Assembly: GCF_037095735.1 (NCBI RefSeq)
Contig: NZ_JBAWKD010000007.1
Location: 105,198-169,197 of the forward strand
DNA from: Frigidibacter sp037095735
GTDB taxonomy: Bacteria > Pseudomonadota > Alphaproteobacteria > Rhodobacterales > Rhodobacteraceae
Length of the DNA: 64,000 bases
Direction: 5' to 3'
Numbering within the stretch: the first letter of the stretch is position 1; each line of letters begins with the position of its first letter. Below the pieces are notes generated by a model. The model was not told the DNA's origin. It did not search any database and saw only the letters and a list, made by a program, of their open reading frames with translations. The position numbers and the translations under genes are program-made. Shown here one piece after another: positions 34,434 to 43,375 of the stretch.

Positions 34434-35459
34434 ATGACCAGCATGCTCCGCGCCTCCGTCGCGGTCCTGGCGCTGCTTGCGCCGCTGACCCCGGGCCTTG
34501 CCGCCGAGGTCGAGACCATCGCCATCGTCACCCCCGAACAGGGCACCGACTTCGGCTGGAACCAGCAGGGGATCGAGGGGCTCGAGGCCGCTGCCAAGGC
34601 GACCGGCACCGAGGCGATCGTCGCGCAGGGCCTTGGCTACGGCAACGTCCGGCCCACTTTGCGCGAACTGGCAGAGGACGGCGCGCAGCTGATCATCGCG
34701 CATGCCTCGGGCTACACCACAGAGGCGGTCGAGGTCGGCAAGGAGATGGGCGTGCATGTCGCGACCGGCAATCCGTCCGAACCGCCGCTGGTCGGAAAGT
34801 ATGAACTGCTGGCCGAAAAGGGCTCGTTCCTGGCAGGCGTGCTGGCGGCGAAGATGACCAAGACCAAGGTGATCGGGATCGTCGTGTCGTCGGAAAGCCC
34901 GAACTGGAACGCGCAGTCGGCCGGCTTCGCGCAGGGCGTGCGCTATGTCTCGCCCGACATCGAGCTGCGCTATGCCATCATCGGCCCGGCCGCCTATGCC
35001 GATGTCGCCGGTGCCAAGCGCGTGACCGAAAGCGTCATCGCCTCGAACGCCGACGTGATCTTCGGGCAGGGCAACGGGTCGTCCTTCGGGATGATCCAGG
35101 CGGTCGAGACGGTGAGCCCGCCCTCGGGCGAGAAGGTCTGGTTCATCGACGTGATCGGCGACAAGTCCTCGATCGACAAGGGCCACCTGCTGTCCTCGGT
35201 GATCTGGGACATGGCGCCGGTCTTTACCCAGATGGTCGAAGACGTGCGGGCCGACACCTTCGGCACCAAGGAATACGCCCTGCAGCTGGAGGATGGCAGC
35301 CAGCGGCTGCTGAAGACCGACCACATCCCCGCCGATGTCTGGACCGAGGTCGAGGCGGTTAAGGCCAAGATCATGTCGGGCGAGATCGCGGTGAAGGTCG
35401 TGCTCGAGCCGGCGGACACCCGGGCGATGATGTCCTCGACGGTGGCGGCGGCCGAGTGA
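34434..35459 (+). CDS. BMP-family ABC solute-binding protein (nucleoside/purine type)
   Basis: A 341-residue periplasmic protein with a Sec signal (cleavage near GLAA-EV). The BMP (PnrA-like) fold shows in IAIVTPEQGTDFGWNQQGIEGLEAAAKATG, LLAEKGSFLAGVLAAKMTKTKVIGIV, GFAQGVRYVSPDIELRYAIIG and VIFGQGNGSSFGMIQAV. Family members bind nucleosides or other N-heterocycles. It starts a seven-gene operon with its ATPase and two permeases. The aromatic stacking residues of nucleoside-binding homologues are not all obvious, so the ligand could be another ring compound. Confidence 0.9.
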   Translation: MTSMLRASVAVLALLAPLTPGLAAEVETIAIVTPEQGTDFGWNQQGIEGLEAAAKATGTEAIVAQGLGYGNVRPTLRELAEDGAQLIIAHASGYTTEAVEVGKEMGVHVATGNPSEPPLVGKYELLAEKGSFLAGVLAAKMTKTKVIGIVVSSESPNWNAQSAGFAQGVRYVSPDIELRYAIIGPAAYADVAGAKRVTESVIASNADVIFGQGNGSSFGMIQAVETVSPPSGEKVWFIDVIGDKSSIDKGHLLSSVIWDMAPVFTQMVEDVRADTFGTKEYALQLEDGSQRLLKTDHIPADVWTEVEAVKAKIMSGEIAVKVVLEPADTRAMMSSTVAAAE

Positions 35460-37015
35460 TGCCCGACGCGATCGTCTCTCTGCGCGAGGTCACCAAGCGC
35501 TTTCCGGGCGTGGTGGCCAATGACCGGGTCTCGCTCGCGTTCCACGCGGGCGAGGTGCATGCGCTGCTGGGCGAGAACGGCGCGGGCAAGTCCACGCTGA
35601 TCTCGATGCTGGCCGGCGTGCAGCGCCCGGACGAGGGAGAGATCGCGGTTGGCGGGCAGACCGTCGCCATCGCCTCGCCGCGCCATGCGCTGTCGCTGGG
35701 GATCGGCACAGTCTACCAGCACCGGATGCTGGTGCCGACGCTGAGCGTGGCCGAGAACCTGATGCTGGGCGCGCGCTGGTGGCGCCGCCCGGCGCTGGCC
35801 GGGGTCCGGACGCGGTTCCGCGAGGCCGCGGCCGCCTTCGGCGTGCAGGTCGATCCCGACGCCCGGGTCGAGGACCTGAGCCTGGGCGAGCAGCAGCAGG
35901 TCGAGATCATCCGTGCGCTCTGGCGCGGTGGCCGGTTGCTGGTGCTGGACGAGCCCACGGCGATGCTGTCGCCGAAGGGAGTCGAGGAATTGGGCGCGAT
36001 GATGGGGCGGATGAAGGCGCAGGGCATCGGCATCGTCTTCATCACCCATCACCTGAACGAGGCGCTGGACTTCGGCGACCGGGTGTCGGTGCTGCGGGGC
36101 GGCCGGTCCGTGGGCGGGATCGCGCCCGAGGCGCTGTCTCGGCTCGACCGGCCGGCGGCGATGGCCGAGGTGGTGCGGCTGATGTTCGGCACCGGGCTTG
36201 CGGCGGCCGGCGAAGGGCCGGGCGACGGGGGGCGGCGGGCGCGCCCCGCTGCAGGGGCGCGGATGCTCGAGGTGATCGGGCTCTCGGGCCGCTCGCCGCG
36301 GTCGGGGGCGCGTTTCGACGACGTGTCCTTCACGGTGCGCCGCGGCGAGGTGTTCGGGATCGCGGGCGTCGACGGCAATGGCCAGACCCCGCTGGCCGAG
36401 GCACTGGCCGGGCAGATCCCCGCGACCGGGTCGGTCGTGCTGGGCGGGCGCGAGCTTGGCGCGGCGGGGGTGGGCGAGCGCTATCGCCGCGGCCTGCGCT
36501 ATGCCAGCGACGACCGCAACGGCGAAGGCATGGTCGGCCAGCTGCCGATCGCCACCAACATGGTGCTGAAGGAGATCGGCGCCGCGCCGTTCTGGCGCCG
36601 CGGGTTCGAGCGGCGGGCGGCGATCGACGCGCATGCGCGGGCGCTGTTCGCGGCCTTCGACGTGCGCGCGCCCTCGATCGCGACGCCGGTCGGACGGCTG
36701 TCCGGCGGCAACATTCAGAAGGTGCTGCTGGCACGCGAGCTGTCGGGCAGCCCCAAGGTCATCGTCTATTCGAAACCCACCCACGGGCTCGACCTGCGCA
36801 ACATCGAGACCACCCGCGCCCGCATCCGCGAAACCGCCGAGGCCGGGGTCGCCACGGTGCTGATCTCGACCGATCTCGGCGAGGTGCTGGCCCTGTCGGA
36901 TCGCATCGGCGTGATGGTGCGCGGGCGCATGGTCGGCGTGGTCGAGAACGGGCCCGAGGCGCGGCTCGAGGTCGGGCGGCTGATGGCCGGCGTCACCGAA
37001 GGAGAGGCGGCATGA
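35459..37015 (+). CDS. ABC importer ATPase with two nucleotide-binding domains (BMP/sugar type)
   Basis: A 518-residue tandem ATPase. In the first domain, Walker A is GENGAGKST near 45, the signature LSLGEQQQVEIIRAL near 140, and Walker B LLVLDEPTAMLS near 160. The second domain has the family's degenerate P-loop VDGNGQTPLAEAL, then LSGGNIQKVLLAREL and a weak Walker B VIVYSKPTHGLD. One competent and one degenerate site are normal for this family. The ATG shares one base with the binding-protein stop (TGATG); a GTG one codon upstream is the other option. Confidence 0.92.
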   Translation: MPDAIVSLREVTKRFPGVVANDRVSLAFHAGEVHALLGENGAGKSTLISMLAGVQRPDEGEIAVGGQTVAIASPRHALSLGIGTVYQHRMLVPTLSVAENLMLGARWWRRPALAGVRTRFREAAAAFGVQVDPDARVEDLSLGEQQQVEIIRALWRGGRLLVLDEPTAMLSPKGVEELGAMMGRMKAQGIGIVFITHHLNEALDFGDRVSVLRGGRSVGGIAPEALSRLDRPAAMAEVVRLMFGTGLAAAGEGPGDGGRRARPAAGARMLEVIGLSGRSPRSGARFDDVSFTVRRGEVFGIAGVDGNGQTPLAEALAGQIPATGSVVLGGRELGAAGVGERYRRGLRYASDDRNGEGMVGQLPIATNMVLKEIGAAPFWRRGFERRAAIDAHARALFAAFDVRAPSIATPVGRLSGGNIQKVLLARELSGSPKVIVYSKPTHGLDLRNIETTRARIRETAEAGVATVLISTDLGEVLALSDRIGVMVRGRMVGVVENGPEARLEVGRLMAGVTEGEAA

Positions 37016-38091
37016 CCGACAGCACCGATGTTGCGGCCGGGAGCGCGGCCCCGCGCCGCCTGCGCCCCGGCGCGCTCTTGCCGCTGGGTATGACGCTGCT
37101 GCCGGTGGTCGCGGCGCTGGTCGCGGCGGGGCTGGTGCTTTACGCGTTGGGCTCGGACCCGGTCGAATATTACGGCTACGTGGTCGAGCGCGGGCTGCTG
37201 CGCTGGCGCGGGCTGCAGGCGACGCTCGTGAACATGGTGCCGTTGCTGATCCTGGGCGGGGCGCTGATCGTCAGCTTCCGTTCGGGACTGTGGAATCTGG
37301 GGATCGACGGGCAATACCTGCTGGGCACGCTGGCGGCCGGGGCCGCGGCGCCGGTGCTGGCCGCGCATCTGTCGCTGTGGCTGGCGCTGCCGCTGGCGAT
37401 GGTGTTGGGCGCCGCCGTCGGCGCGGCCTGGGCGCTGCCGCCCGCGATCCTGCGCGCGACCGCCGGTCTGAACGAGGTGATCTCGGGGCTGATGATGTCG
37501 CTGATCGCGCAGTCGCTGGCGGCGGCGGCGATCAAGCTGTGGCTGAAGGACCCCGCCTCGCAGGAGCCGCAGACCCTGACGCTGGCGGTGGGAGACCGGC
37601 TGCCGCTGATCGCGGGAAGCGATGTGAACGTCGGCATCGTGCTGGCGCTGGCGGTGCTGATCGCCTGCCACCTGCTGATGATGCGCACCGCGCCGGGGCT
37701 GCGGTTCCGCATCCTCGGGCTGAACCCGCTGGCCGCGACCCATGCCGGCTTCCGGGTGCCGCGGCTGACGGTGGCGGTGCTGTGCCTGTCGGGCGCGCTG
37801 GGCGGGCTGGCCGGCGCGGTCGAGCTGACGGGGGTGCTGGGCAAGATGCAGGCCAGCTGGCATCCCGGCTACGGCTTCGCGATCGTGCCGCTGGTGTTCC
37901 TGGCGCGAATGAACGGCTGGGCGCTGATCCTGTTCGTCTTCGCCTTCTCTGTACTGCAGATCGGCTCGGCCTCGGCGGCGACGCGGCTGGGCGTGCCGCA
38001 GGACTTCACGCTGGTCCTCATAGGCTTCCTTCTCCTGTTCCTCGCGCTGTCGGAATACGCCGGCGAGCGCCTGCGTGCCCGGAGGCGCTGA
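37012..38091 (+). CDS. ABC importer permease, BMP/nucleoside type (first)
   Basis: A 359-residue membrane protein of the BPD_transp_2 family with eight to ten helices. Typical segments are SFRSGLWNLGIDGQYLLGTLAAG, AGLNEVISGLMMSLIAQSLA and LGLNPLAATHAGFRVPRL. It overlaps the ATPase gene by 4 bp (ATGA) and the next permease starts one base after its stop. The two permeases form the heterodimeric pore for the BMP-bound ligand. Confidence 0.92.
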   Translation: MTDSTDVAAGSAAPRRLRPGALLPLGMTLLPVVAALVAAGLVLYALGSDPVEYYGYVVERGLLRWRGLQATLVNMVPLLILGGALIVSFRSGLWNLGIDGQYLLGTLAAGAAAPVLAAHLSLWLALPLAMVLGAAVGAAWALPPAILRATAGLNEVISGLMMSLIAQSLAAAAIKLWLKDPASQEPQTLTLAVGDRLPLIAGSDVNVGIVLALAVLIACHLLMMRTAPGLRFRILGLNPLAATHAGFRVPRLTVAVLCLSGALGGLAGAVELTGVLGKMQASWHPGYGFAIVPLVFLARMNGWALILFVFAFSVLQIGSASAATRLGVPQDFTLVLIGFLLLFLALSEYAGERLRARRR

Positions 38092-38092
38092 G

Positions 38093-39028
38093 ATGCTCGC
38101 GATCTTCAACGAAGCCTTCCTGGCCGCGCTGCTGTCCGGGGCCGTGGTCGCCGCGGTGCCGCTGATCCTTGCGGGCTTGGGCGAGCAGATGTCGGAACGC
38201 GCGGGCGTGATGAACATCGGGCTTGAAGGGATGATGCTGGCCGGGGCCTTCGGCGGCTTCTCGGCCACGCTGGCGGGCTGGGGCGTCTGGGGCGGGCTTC
38301 TGGCAGGTGGAGTGGTTGGTGCCGCGGTCGCGGTGATCATGGTGATGTTCTGTGTGCGGCAGGGGATGAACCAGATCATCGTCGGCATCGCGATCACCCT
38401 GGGCGCGACCGGGATCACCTCGCTGATGCACGACGCTTGGTATGCGCGCAGCTACCCCCGCCTCGACGCGGCCGAAAAGCTGGCGCTGCCCGGCCTGTCG
38501 CAGATCCCGGTGCTGGGCCCTGGCCTTTTCACCCATCACCCGGCGACCTGGGCGGGGCTCGCGCTGGCCGGGGTCTTCGTGCTGGTCTACCGGTGCAGCT
38601 TCCTTGGCCTCAACCTTGCCTCTGCGGGCGAAAAGCCCGACGCGCTGGACGCGGCCGGCATCGACGTGACCCGCACGCGCAGCGTGGCGGTGCTGGTGGC
38701 GGGCGCGATGGCGGGTCTTGGCGGAAGCTACATGGCGGTCATAGGCTCTGGCATCTTCGTGCCGCACATGACCGGCGGCGCGGGCTACATCGCCATCGTG
38801 CTGGCCATGCTGGCCCGCGACCGCGCCACCTGGGTGGTGGGGGGCGGGCTGTTGTTCGGGCTCTGCCTTGCCGCCACGACCGCACTGCAGGTCGCCGGCA
38901 TCGAGGTGCCCACCGATTTCATCCAGATGCTGCCCTTCCTCGCCGTGATGGCGGTGCTGATCCTTTTCGGACGCAGCGCCCGTCTGCCGCGCGCGCTGGG
39001 GCAGCCCTACCACCGCGGCCAACGCTGA
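38093..39028 (+). CDS. ABC importer permease, BMP/nucleoside type (second)
   Basis: A 311-residue permease of the same family with about eight helices: EQMSERAGVMNIGLEGMMLAGAFGGF at the start, VRQGMNQIIVGIAITLGATGITSLM in the middle, and AGAMAGLGGSYMAVIGSGIFVPHMTGGAGYIAIVLAML near the end. The MNIGLEGMML motif is a hallmark of YufQ/NupC-type partners. Shine-Dalgarno GGAGGCG is directly before the ATG. Confidence 0.92.
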   Translation: MLAIFNEAFLAALLSGAVVAAVPLILAGLGEQMSERAGVMNIGLEGMMLAGAFGGFSATLAGWGVWGGLLAGGVVGAAVAVIMVMFCVRQGMNQIIVGIAITLGATGITSLMHDAWYARSYPRLDAAEKLALPGLSQIPVLGPGLFTHHPATWAGLALAGVFVLVYRCSFLGLNLASAGEKPDALDAAGIDVTRTRSVAVLVAGAMAGLGGSYMAVIGSGIFVPHMTGGAGYIAIVLAMLARDRATWVVGGGLLFGLCLAATTALQVAGIEVPTDFIQMLPFLAVMAVLILFGRSARLPRALGQPYHRGQR

Positions 39029-39038
39029 GGAGAGCCCC

Positions 39039-40508
39039 ATGAACGACATGAGCAAGACGCCCGAGAAGCAGCTGCGCACCGGCGCGGAATACAAGGCCTC
39101 GTTGAAGGACGGCCGCAGGGTCTGGCTGGACGGCGAGCTGCTGGGCGACGTCTTCGAGGCGCCGCATCTTGCCGCGGGCATCGACACGCTGGCCGAGATG
39201 TTCGACGACCAGTTCGACGCCGCCCATGCCGAGGCGACGACCTATTACGAACCGAAGGTCGGCAAAATCGTCACCCGCTCGTGGCAGGCGCCGATGTCGC
39301 CCGAAGAGCTGGTCGAGCGGCGGATGATGATCGAATACACGGCGAAGAAGACCGCGGGCACCTATGGCCGCCCACCGGATCTGGGCCCGACCATCGCGAT
39401 GGGGCTATGGGCCTTCCTGCCGACCTTCAAGTCCCGCGTCTCGGCCTTCGACGGCTGCCAGCCCGATTTCGCCGAGAACATCGAGCGGTACATGGAATAC
39501 GGGCGACTGAACAACATCACCTGCGCCGAAAGCCTGACCGGGCCGCAGAACGACCGCTCGCAGCCGCTGGCGCAGGCGGCCTCGCTTCTGCGGGTGAAGA
39601 AGGTGTCGAAGGACGGCGTCTGGATCTCTGGCGCGAAATCCGTGGGCTCGATCGCGGCGCAGACCAACGAGCTGTTCTTCACCAATCTCGCCTACGAGGG
39701 CACGCCGCCGGAAAGCTGCATCTGGGGATCGGTCCCGATGGCGACCGACGGGCTTAAGCTGGTCAGTCGCGAATGCCTGTCGAACCCGGGCGCGGACCCG
39801 TTCGACCACCCGCTGAACCACAAGGGAGAAGAGGCCGACCAGCTTTGCATCTTCGACAACGTCTTCGTGCCGAAGGAGCGGATCTTCAACCTTGGCGATC
39901 CGCAGCTGGTCACGATGTACGGCAAGACCTGCAACTGGGCGCATTGGCACATCCTGACCCGGCTGATGGTCAAGGCGCAGCTGTTCGTGGGCACGGCGCA
40001 GCTGGTGCTTGACGTGCTGGGCACCGGGAAGATCCAGCCGGTTCAGTCGCTGGTGGCCGATATCATCCAGTATGCCCAGACTCTGCGCGCCTTCGTGCTG
40101 GCGGCCGAGGCGCAGGCCCGCCCGACCGAGAACGGGGTGATGGCGCCCGACATCCCGCTGCTGACCGCGGGCCGGATGTATTCGATCCAGCACTATCCCA
40201 ACATCATCCACACGCTGCAGGAGCTGTGCGGGCAGGGGCTGGTGATGCGTTTCGGCAAGAAGGCCTTCGGCAATCCCGACATCGGCCACCACCTGGCGGA
40301 ACTTCTGCCCGGCCATGGCGTCACCGGGATGGAGAAGGAGCGGGTGATGAACTTCGTCTGGGACCTGACGACCTCGTCCCATGCCGGCCGTGTGGCGTTG
40401 TTCGAGAATGTGAACGCAGGTGCCGCGCCCAGCCTGCGGCTGCGGCTGTTCAACGAATACGAGCGCGCCGACCATGTGCGTCTGGCCCGCGATCTGGCGG
40501 GGATCTGA
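39039..40508 (+). CDS. Group-D FADH2-dependent monooxygenase, HpaB family (copy 2)
   Basis: A 489-residue paralogue of copy 1 (30320-31795). Shared blocks include LRTGAEYKASLKDGRRVWLDG, EMFDDQFDAAHAEATTYYEPK, CAESLTGPQNDRS, GAKSVGSIAAQTNELFF, SNPGADPFDHPLNHKGEEADQL and GHHLAELLPGHGVTGMEKE. It lies downstream of the BMP importer, with AGGAGAG upstream of the ATG. Two HpaB-type oxygenases and one reductase imply either two successive ring hydroxylations or two entry substrates, each with its own importer. Confidence 0.88.
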   Translation: MNDMSKTPEKQLRTGAEYKASLKDGRRVWLDGELLGDVFEAPHLAAGIDTLAEMFDDQFDAAHAEATTYYEPKVGKIVTRSWQAPMSPEELVERRMMIEYTAKKTAGTYGRPPDLGPTIAMGLWAFLPTFKSRVSAFDGCQPDFAENIERYMEYGRLNNITCAESLTGPQNDRSQPLAQAASLLRVKKVSKDGVWISGAKSVGSIAAQTNELFFTNLAYEGTPPESCIWGSVPMATDGLKLVSRECLSNPGADPFDHPLNHKGEEADQLCIFDNVFVPKERIFNLGDPQLVTMYGKTCNWAHWHILTRLMVKAQLFVGTAQLVLDVLGTGKIQPVQSLVADIIQYAQTLRAFVLAAEAQARPTENGVMAPDIPLLTAGRMYSIQHYPNIIHTLQELCGQGLVMRFGKKAFGNPDIGHHLAELLPGHGVTGMEKERVMNFVWDLTTSSHAGRVALFENVNAGAAPSLRLRLFNEYERADHVRLARDLAGI

Positions 40509-40512
40509 GGCC

Positions 40513-40911
40513 GTGGAGCAGGACGCGCTGATCGCGGCCTTCTACCGGGCCTACAACGCGGGCGATGCCGGGGCAGCGGTGGCGCTGTATGCCGGGGACG
40601 GCACGCATGTCGAGGCGGCATCGGGCAAGGCGCGCAGCGGGCCCGAGGCCCTGCGCGCGGGGCTCGAGGGGTTCCTGGCGATGTTCAGGGACCTGCGGTT
40701 CGAGACCGAGCGCCCGGTCCGCGCCGGGTCGCAGGTCGTCGTGACCTACCTGATGACCGGAACGCTGGTCCGCGATCTGGGGCCGCTGAAGGCTGCAGGC
40801 CGCCGCGTGGCGCTGCGTGGCGTGCATCTCTTCGAGATCGAGGCCGGCCGCATCCGGCGCAGCACCGACTTCTGGGACTTCGACGAGCTTCGCGCGCAGG
40901 TGGCGGCATGA
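40513..40911 (+). CDS. SnoaL/NTF2-like small protein
   Basis: A 132-residue protein of the NTF2/SnoaL-like fold: FYRAYNAGDAGAAVALYAGDGTHVEAASGKARSGPEALRAGLEGF, then VVVTYLMTGTLVRDLGPLKAAGRRVALRGVHLFEIEAGRI and STDFWDFDEL. Members are cyclases, isomerases or binding proteins. It starts with GTG four bases after the HpaB stop, behind GAGG. It may isomerise or hold a pathway intermediate; the reaction is unknown. Confidence 0.75.
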   Translation: MEQDALIAAFYRAYNAGDAGAAVALYAGDGTHVEAASGKARSGPEALRAGLEGFLAMFRDLRFETERPVRAGSQVVVTYLMTGTLVRDLGPLKAAGRRVALRGVHLFEIEAGRIRRSTDFWDFDELRAQVAA

Positions 40912-41261
40912 TCCGGTGCCTGCGTCCGATCGCGCGCACGCTTGGCTTTGCCGGATTGCTCGGGGCACCCGCGTTGTCGCTGGCGGGGCCCGTGGCGGCC
41001 CCGGTCACCATCGCCCAACCCGCGGGCGTGGCCTGTGAGGTGACGCTGGCCCATTGGTACGTGCTGCGCTTTGCCGCCGAGGACGGGCAGGTCGCGCTGC
41101 CGCTGCGCTTCGATGCGGCGACTCAGACGGTCTCGATCCTGAACACGCGCGGGGTCGAGATGGCGGTCGAGGGGTTGCTCTGCGGGCCCGAGCCGCGGCT
41201 GCACGCCGAAGGACGGCGTCTCGATTTTCGCGCGCTGGCGATGCGCGCGGCGGCGGGGTGA
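40908..41261 (+). CDS. Small exported protein of unknown function
   Basis: A 117-residue protein with a Sec-type signal peptide (basic MIRCLRPIARTLG, hydrophobic core, cleavage near LSLAGP). The mature part of about 90 residues has two cysteines (in GVACEVTLAHWY and EGLLCGPEP) that could form a disulphide, and looks like a small beta domain. It overlaps the SnoaL-like gene by 4 bp (ATGA), so it belongs to the operon. No family was recognised. Confidence 0.55.
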   Translation: MIRCLRPIARTLGFAGLLGAPALSLAGPVAAPVTIAQPAGVACEVTLAHWYVLRFAAEDGQVALPLRFDAATQTVSILNTRGVEMAVEGLLCGPEPRLHAEGRRLDFRALAMRAAAG

Positions 41262-41370
41262 CCGCCCGGGACGGTTCCGCCCGGCGCTACACCCGTGGTC
41301 GAGACTGTGCCTGGGTCGTGCCGGATAAGGAGTCCGTGGTCGCGAGGGCCGATGGGGCAGGAAAGCCGCC

Positions 41371-41622
41371 TTGGAAGACGGCGCGTCACGGCTGTTCACG
41401 GTGGACACGATCCTCGTCGAGCCAGGGCTCTCTTTCCTGAGGCTCTGGATCATGCCGCCCGCGCGCTCTCTGGGCGACGTCATCCGCGACGGGCAGATGC
41501 ACCTGGGACAGGCTTGGTGGATCTCGACCCTGCCCGAGCTGATCGTCCTGCCGATTGCCGTCGCCCTTCACTTCCTGTCGGACGGCATCCGCCAGGTGCT
41601 TGCCCCCCGCTCCCGCAAGTGA
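41371..41622 (+). pseudogene. Fragment of a DppC-type peptide ABC permease (C-terminus)
   Basis: About 80 residues read LFTVDTILVEPGLSFLRLWIMPPARSLGDVIRDGQ and then STLPELIVLPIAVALHFLSDGIRQVLAPR. This corresponds to the last part of DppC-like permeases (ILAEASLSFLGLG..PP.PSWG..., and FPGLAI...N.LGDGLRD.LDPR). The N-terminal three quarters, including the membrane core, are absent from the 110 bp between this fragment and the preceding gene. It is a decay remnant. Confidence 0.75.
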
Positions 41623-41643
41623 TCCCGGACAGAGCCCCCTGCC

Positions 41644-42560
41644 ATGACCTTCTTTCGGCCCGTCGATGACGCCCTGCTGCAGGTGCCCAACCTGCGGACC
41701 CGCTTCGCCACCGACACCGGCACCGTGCAGGCTGTCGGTGACGCCGCGTGCTGCCTTCGCCGGGCCGAGACGCTGGGCATCGTCGGCCAGAGCGGCTGCG
41801 GCAAGAGCACGCTCGCGCGGCGGCTGCTGGGGCTCGACCCCGCGACGTCTGGCGACGTCTTCGTCGAGGGGATGGCGCAGATGATCTTCCAGGACCCGGT
41901 TGCCTCGTTCAATCCTGAGATGACTGTCGACCGCATCCTGTCCGAGCCGCTCGAGGTGCGCGGGCGCGGCACCCGGGCCGAGCGGGTCGGGAGGGTGGGC
42001 CGGCTGCTGGCTCAGGTCGGGCTCGATCCGTTCTATGTCGGGCGCTGCCCGGGTCAGCTTTCGGGCGGGCAGCGCCAGCGCGTGGCCATCGAGCGCGCTG
42101 GCACTGGAACCGGTGGTCGTCGTCGCGGATGAGCCGACCTCGGCGCTGGACATCTCGGCGCGCGCGCAGATCGTAAACCTGACGGTGGACCTGAAGTGTG
42201 ACCTCGGCGTCCGCTTCGTCTTCATCTCGCACGACCCGCTGACGGTCAGCTACATCTCGGACCGGATCAAGGTCATGCACCCGGGCGAGATCGTCGAATG
42301 CGGCCCTGCCGACGAGATCCTCCGCGACCGGGCGCATTCCTACACCCAGGCGCTGATCGCCGCGGCCCCGGTGCCCGATCCGATGATCGAGGATGCGCGT
42401 GTCGCGACGCCGCTGCAGGGTGAACTGCCAAGCCCGCTCGACCTGCCGGCGGGCTGCGCCTTGAGCTCGCGCTGCCTTAGGGCCACCGCGCTCTGCCGCG
42501 AGCGCAAGCCCGTGCTCGCCGCCCATTCGAAGACCCGCGAGGCCGACTGCCGCCAGGTCG
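41644..42560 (+). pseudogene. Broken DppF/OppF-type ABC ATPase
   Basis: The frame starting at 41644 has Walker A GQSGCGKSTLARRLLGL and FQDPVASFNPEMTVDRIL, then LSGGQRQRVAIERAG before it fails. Homology resumes in the next frame near 42095 (ALALEPVVVVADEPTSALDISARAQIVNL, then FVFISHDPLTVSYISDRI and AHSYTQALIAAAPVPDP). A frameshift therefore splits the gene just after the signature motif. A stretch of about 20 residues between Walker A and the Q-loop is also missing (EGMAQMIFQDP). It is the partner of the DppC fragment upstream. Confidence 0.85.
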
Positions 42561-43172
42561 ACAGAACGATTCACCCGGTTTGGCGTCCATGGCGGCGAGG
42601 TCTTCTTCGGCGTCGTCGGCGTGGCGCAGCCCTATTTCCCGCTTTACACCGACGAGCTTGGCGCCTCGACTGCGTTGATCGGGCAGATGGTCACGCTGAA
42701 GGCGGCGCTGCCGCTGGTCATCGCGATGCCGCTCGGCCAGAGGATCGACGCCATCGGGCCGATGCGGATGCTGCAGGCCGGATCGCTGTTCCTCATGGCC
42801 ACAATCGGGCTCACGGTCTTCTTTGCCGCGACCCCGCTTCAGGCCATGTCGCAGGCGCTGATGGGGGCGGCGATCATCATCATGGCCTCGTCCTTCCAAG
42901 TCCTCGTCTCCGAGGGTGCGGGGCCCAAGCGCAACGAGGCGATCACGCGCTGCGCGATGTGGATGTCGGGGGGCAGCACGATCGGGCGGCTGATTGGCGG
43001 CGCCATCGTCTGGCTTGCGCGGTGTTCAGGGCACCGCATCGCCTTCGTCAGCCCGGCGGTCTTCGGACGTATGGGCCACAGCCTCGGGTTGGGCGCGGCC
43101 TTCCTTGGCGTGGGCGCGGTGCTTCGCGCGGCGATGGGCGGCGTCGCCGTCTATGTCCGTCGACGCGGCTGA
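42561..43172 (+). pseudogene. Truncated MFS transporter remnant
   Basis: An open frame reads RFTRFGVHGGEVFFGVVGVAQPYFPLYTDELGASTALIGQMV (in pieces), with RIDAIGPMRMLQAG as the MFS motif-A-like loop, and then about six hydrophobic segments. Its beginning runs into the tail of the broken ATPase and lacks a start codon at the right place; an internal ATG at 42621 exists. The C-terminal half of a 12-helix protein is missing. It is probably the residue of a deletion that joined unrelated genes. Confidence 0.7.
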
Positions 43173-43375
43173 GGTCCCCGACATTCATCCGAAAGTATGA
43201 GGTGGTGCTGCGCTACCGCGGCTACCGGCCGGCGAGGCCGCCACAGCCGTGGGCGGCCATCGCCCGGAAACGGGACGAAAATCCGCCGCGACCCGCGCGG
43301 ATCGGCGGGGAGCAAAGATCTGACATTTCCGGTGGGACGCGCCGTCATGTCGGCAGCCGCGGCACGGGGCGCGCG

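Noticed and set aside
35459..37015. Degenerate second P-loop of the BMP-importer ATPase as a sign of inactivation
   Set aside because: VDGNGQ in the second domain is normal in this family, where only one site is fully competent.
42621..43172. Intact small MFS-like protein
   Set aside because: Homology runs upstream of the ATG into the broken ATPase, and only about half of the helices are present, so it is a remnant.
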